A stretch of 41,335 bases of DNA from Eubacterium sp. (GTDB lineage Bacteria; Bacillota; Clostridia; Lachnospirales; Lachnospiraceae), in contig JAILQM010000044.1 in NCBI GenBank assembly GCA_024698965.1, positions 1-41,335 of the forward strand, read 5' to 3'. The notes beneath the pieces were generated by a model that did no database searches, was not told the DNA's origin, and was given only the letters and a program-made list of their open reading frames with translations. Shown piece after piece: positions 40,316 through 41,335 of the stretch. Position numbers and translations under genes: made by a program. The number at the start of each line of letters is the position of its first letter. The stretch's first letter is position 1.

Positions 40316-41335
40316 CTATTCGTCATAATATTTTTTAAGAGCCGCATCTACTCTTTCTTTAAGATAAATTGGCTGAGCCGGCTTTAAAATGTAATCGGTC
40401 GCGCCGATTGCTTTGCATTCAAGCACAGTCTCTCTTTCCCTGCTGCCTGTCATTATAATAAAAGGCTTATCGTATCCGATTTTTTTAAGATGTCTGATTC
40501 CTTCTATACCGCTCATTCTCGGCATATCGATATCCATAATCATCAAATCGATTTTGCCACCTTCTGTATAATAGTTAATCGCATCTATCGCATCGGAAAA
40601 AGTCTCAACATCATAATCTCCCACAAGCACCTTCTTTGATGTCATTAATGTCATAACGCTGTCATCAACAATAACAATAACATCTTTTGCTTCAGTAGCA
40701 TTACCTCTGCTCTCGTTTAACTCTCCGACATGATCACTTCCTTCAAGCCCTCCGGTTTTTACTATCCAAATATGAGCAAACATTGGGTCTTCAGCAAGAT
40801 TAATCGTAGACGCATCCTTGTAAAGTTTGACAACAGGTCTGAAAATATTGTTACTGTGTGCAATAACAAGACCTCTTTCGCCGTTTGAAAGCTCAACATC
40901 CATACCGGGCATATAAGCCGGAATAACTTTGAGCATTGTATCTACAACCTTTTCATCAAAGAGAATTCCTTTACCATCTTTTAGATATCCGAAGGATTCG
41001 GCCGGAGAATAAGGATTTTTATAAGGCCTCTTGCTTACAAGAGCATCATATACATCTACTCCGTGTATAATCTTGGCCATAAGCGGGATTTCTTCTCCTC
41101 CGAGTCCCAGAGGATATCCCGATCCGTTTTCATTTTCGTGATGACAAAGAACCGCCTGCCTTACTACCGCAGGAACATCGTTTCTTTCATAAAGAATGTC
41201 ATAAGAAAACTTAGGATGCATCTTTACAGCTTCAAACTCTTCATCCGTAAGTCTTCCGTTTTTGTTAATAATTTCGGGGGCAATATCTTTCTTTCCGAGA
41301 TCGTGACATATTGCTGCCATACATAAATGAGCAAG
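40316..41335 (-). CDS. HD-GYP domain protein with C-terminal receiver domain (N-terminus beyond the window)
   Basis: The frame stays open to the end of the window (an upstream LAHLC precedes the internal ATG at 41320), so the start is missing. About 339 residues are visible. The HD-GYP phosphodiesterase core shows CHDLGKKD, VLCHHENENGSGYP and IIHGVDVYDAL. A linker region follows, then a receiver domain with VDDSVM, the phosphate-accepting Asp in LMIMDIDMPRMSG, and the KPAQP lysine. Such enzymes degrade cyclic di-GMP or related dinucleotides. Here the receiver lies after the HD-GYP domain, the opposite of the common RpfG order. Confidence 0.88.
   Translation of the reverse strand, partial: LAHLCMAAICHDLGKKDIAPEIINKNGRLTDEEFEAVKMHPKFSYDILYERNDVPAVVRQAVLCHHENENGSGYPLGLGGEEIPLMAKIIHGVDVYDALVSKRPYKNPYSPAESFGYLKDGKGILFDEKVVDTMLKVIPAYMPGMDVELSNGERGLVIAHSNNIFRPVVKLYKDASTINLAEDPMFAHIWIVKTGGLEGSDHVGELNESRGNATEAKDVIVIVDDSVMTLMTSKKVLVGDYDVETFSDAIDAINYYTEGGKIDLMIMDIDMPRMSGIEGIRHLKKIGYDKPFIIMTGSRERETVLECKAIGATDYILKPAQPIYLKERVDAALKKYYDE

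Overview
The window looks like chromosome of an anaerobic Firmicute of the class Clostridia, probably a Lachnospiraceae-type gut organism. This is inferred from an AT-rich base composition, strong AGGAGG ribosome binding sites, a DUF951-rpsF-ssb-rpsR block, a gdpP-rplI-dnaB block, a zinc-type S18 and L32, and iron-sulfur flavoenzymes in place of oxygen-using oxidases. No phage, transposase, integrase or CRISPR array is visible.

Layout. 1-4751: the end of a LysR regulator, rpmF with its own near-consensus promoter, then dnaB, rplI and gdpP (all minus). 4766-11748: a long minus-strand operon with an amino-acid-type ABC transporter (ATPase, lipoprotein, two permeases), an iron alcohol dehydrogenase, a cytidylate-kinase-like protein, a D-2-hydroxyacid dehydrogenase with an altered Rossmann motif, and an AEC-family carrier. 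11950-12834: a LysR regulator. 13011-19037: a plus-strand operon with a class III aminotransferase, RidA, a five-piece iron-sulfur/flavin dehydrogenase and an Asp/Glu-racemase-like protein. 19069-20452: rpsR, ssb, rpsF and DUF951 (minus). 20455-24206: a sirtuin, a sodium:alanine/glycine symporter and a MATE exporter. 24287-24671: a palindrome, eight 27-bp tandem repeats, tRNA-Pro(CGG) and a perfect hairpin. 24715-27929: a large exported protein and a divergent DUF308/HdeD-like membrane protein. 28042-31190: a TrpXYZ-type ABC transporter and a small membrane protein. 31225-38840: citrate synthase, engB, lon, clpX, clpP and tig. 38989-41335: a small unknown protein, mtnA and a cut-off HD-GYP/receiver protein.

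Most notable is the divergent 4.8-19.0 kb locus. An uptake system, a LysR switch and a split DAO-type dehydrogenase resemble the logic of opine-oxidase and archaeal dye-linked proline dehydrogenase clusters, rebuilt with extra ferredoxin subunits for anaerobic life. The likely substrate is a D-amino acid, imino acid or N-substituted amino acid. Imine products would go to RidA, amino products to the aminotransferase, and aldehyde or oxo-acid products to the two dehydrogenases. The locus sits between rpsR and gdpP, which are often near neighbours in Clostridia. Two amino-acid transporters in the window share an unusual leader design: a near-consensus promoter followed at once by an intrinsic terminator and only then the gene, which suggests attenuation or a tiny RNA.
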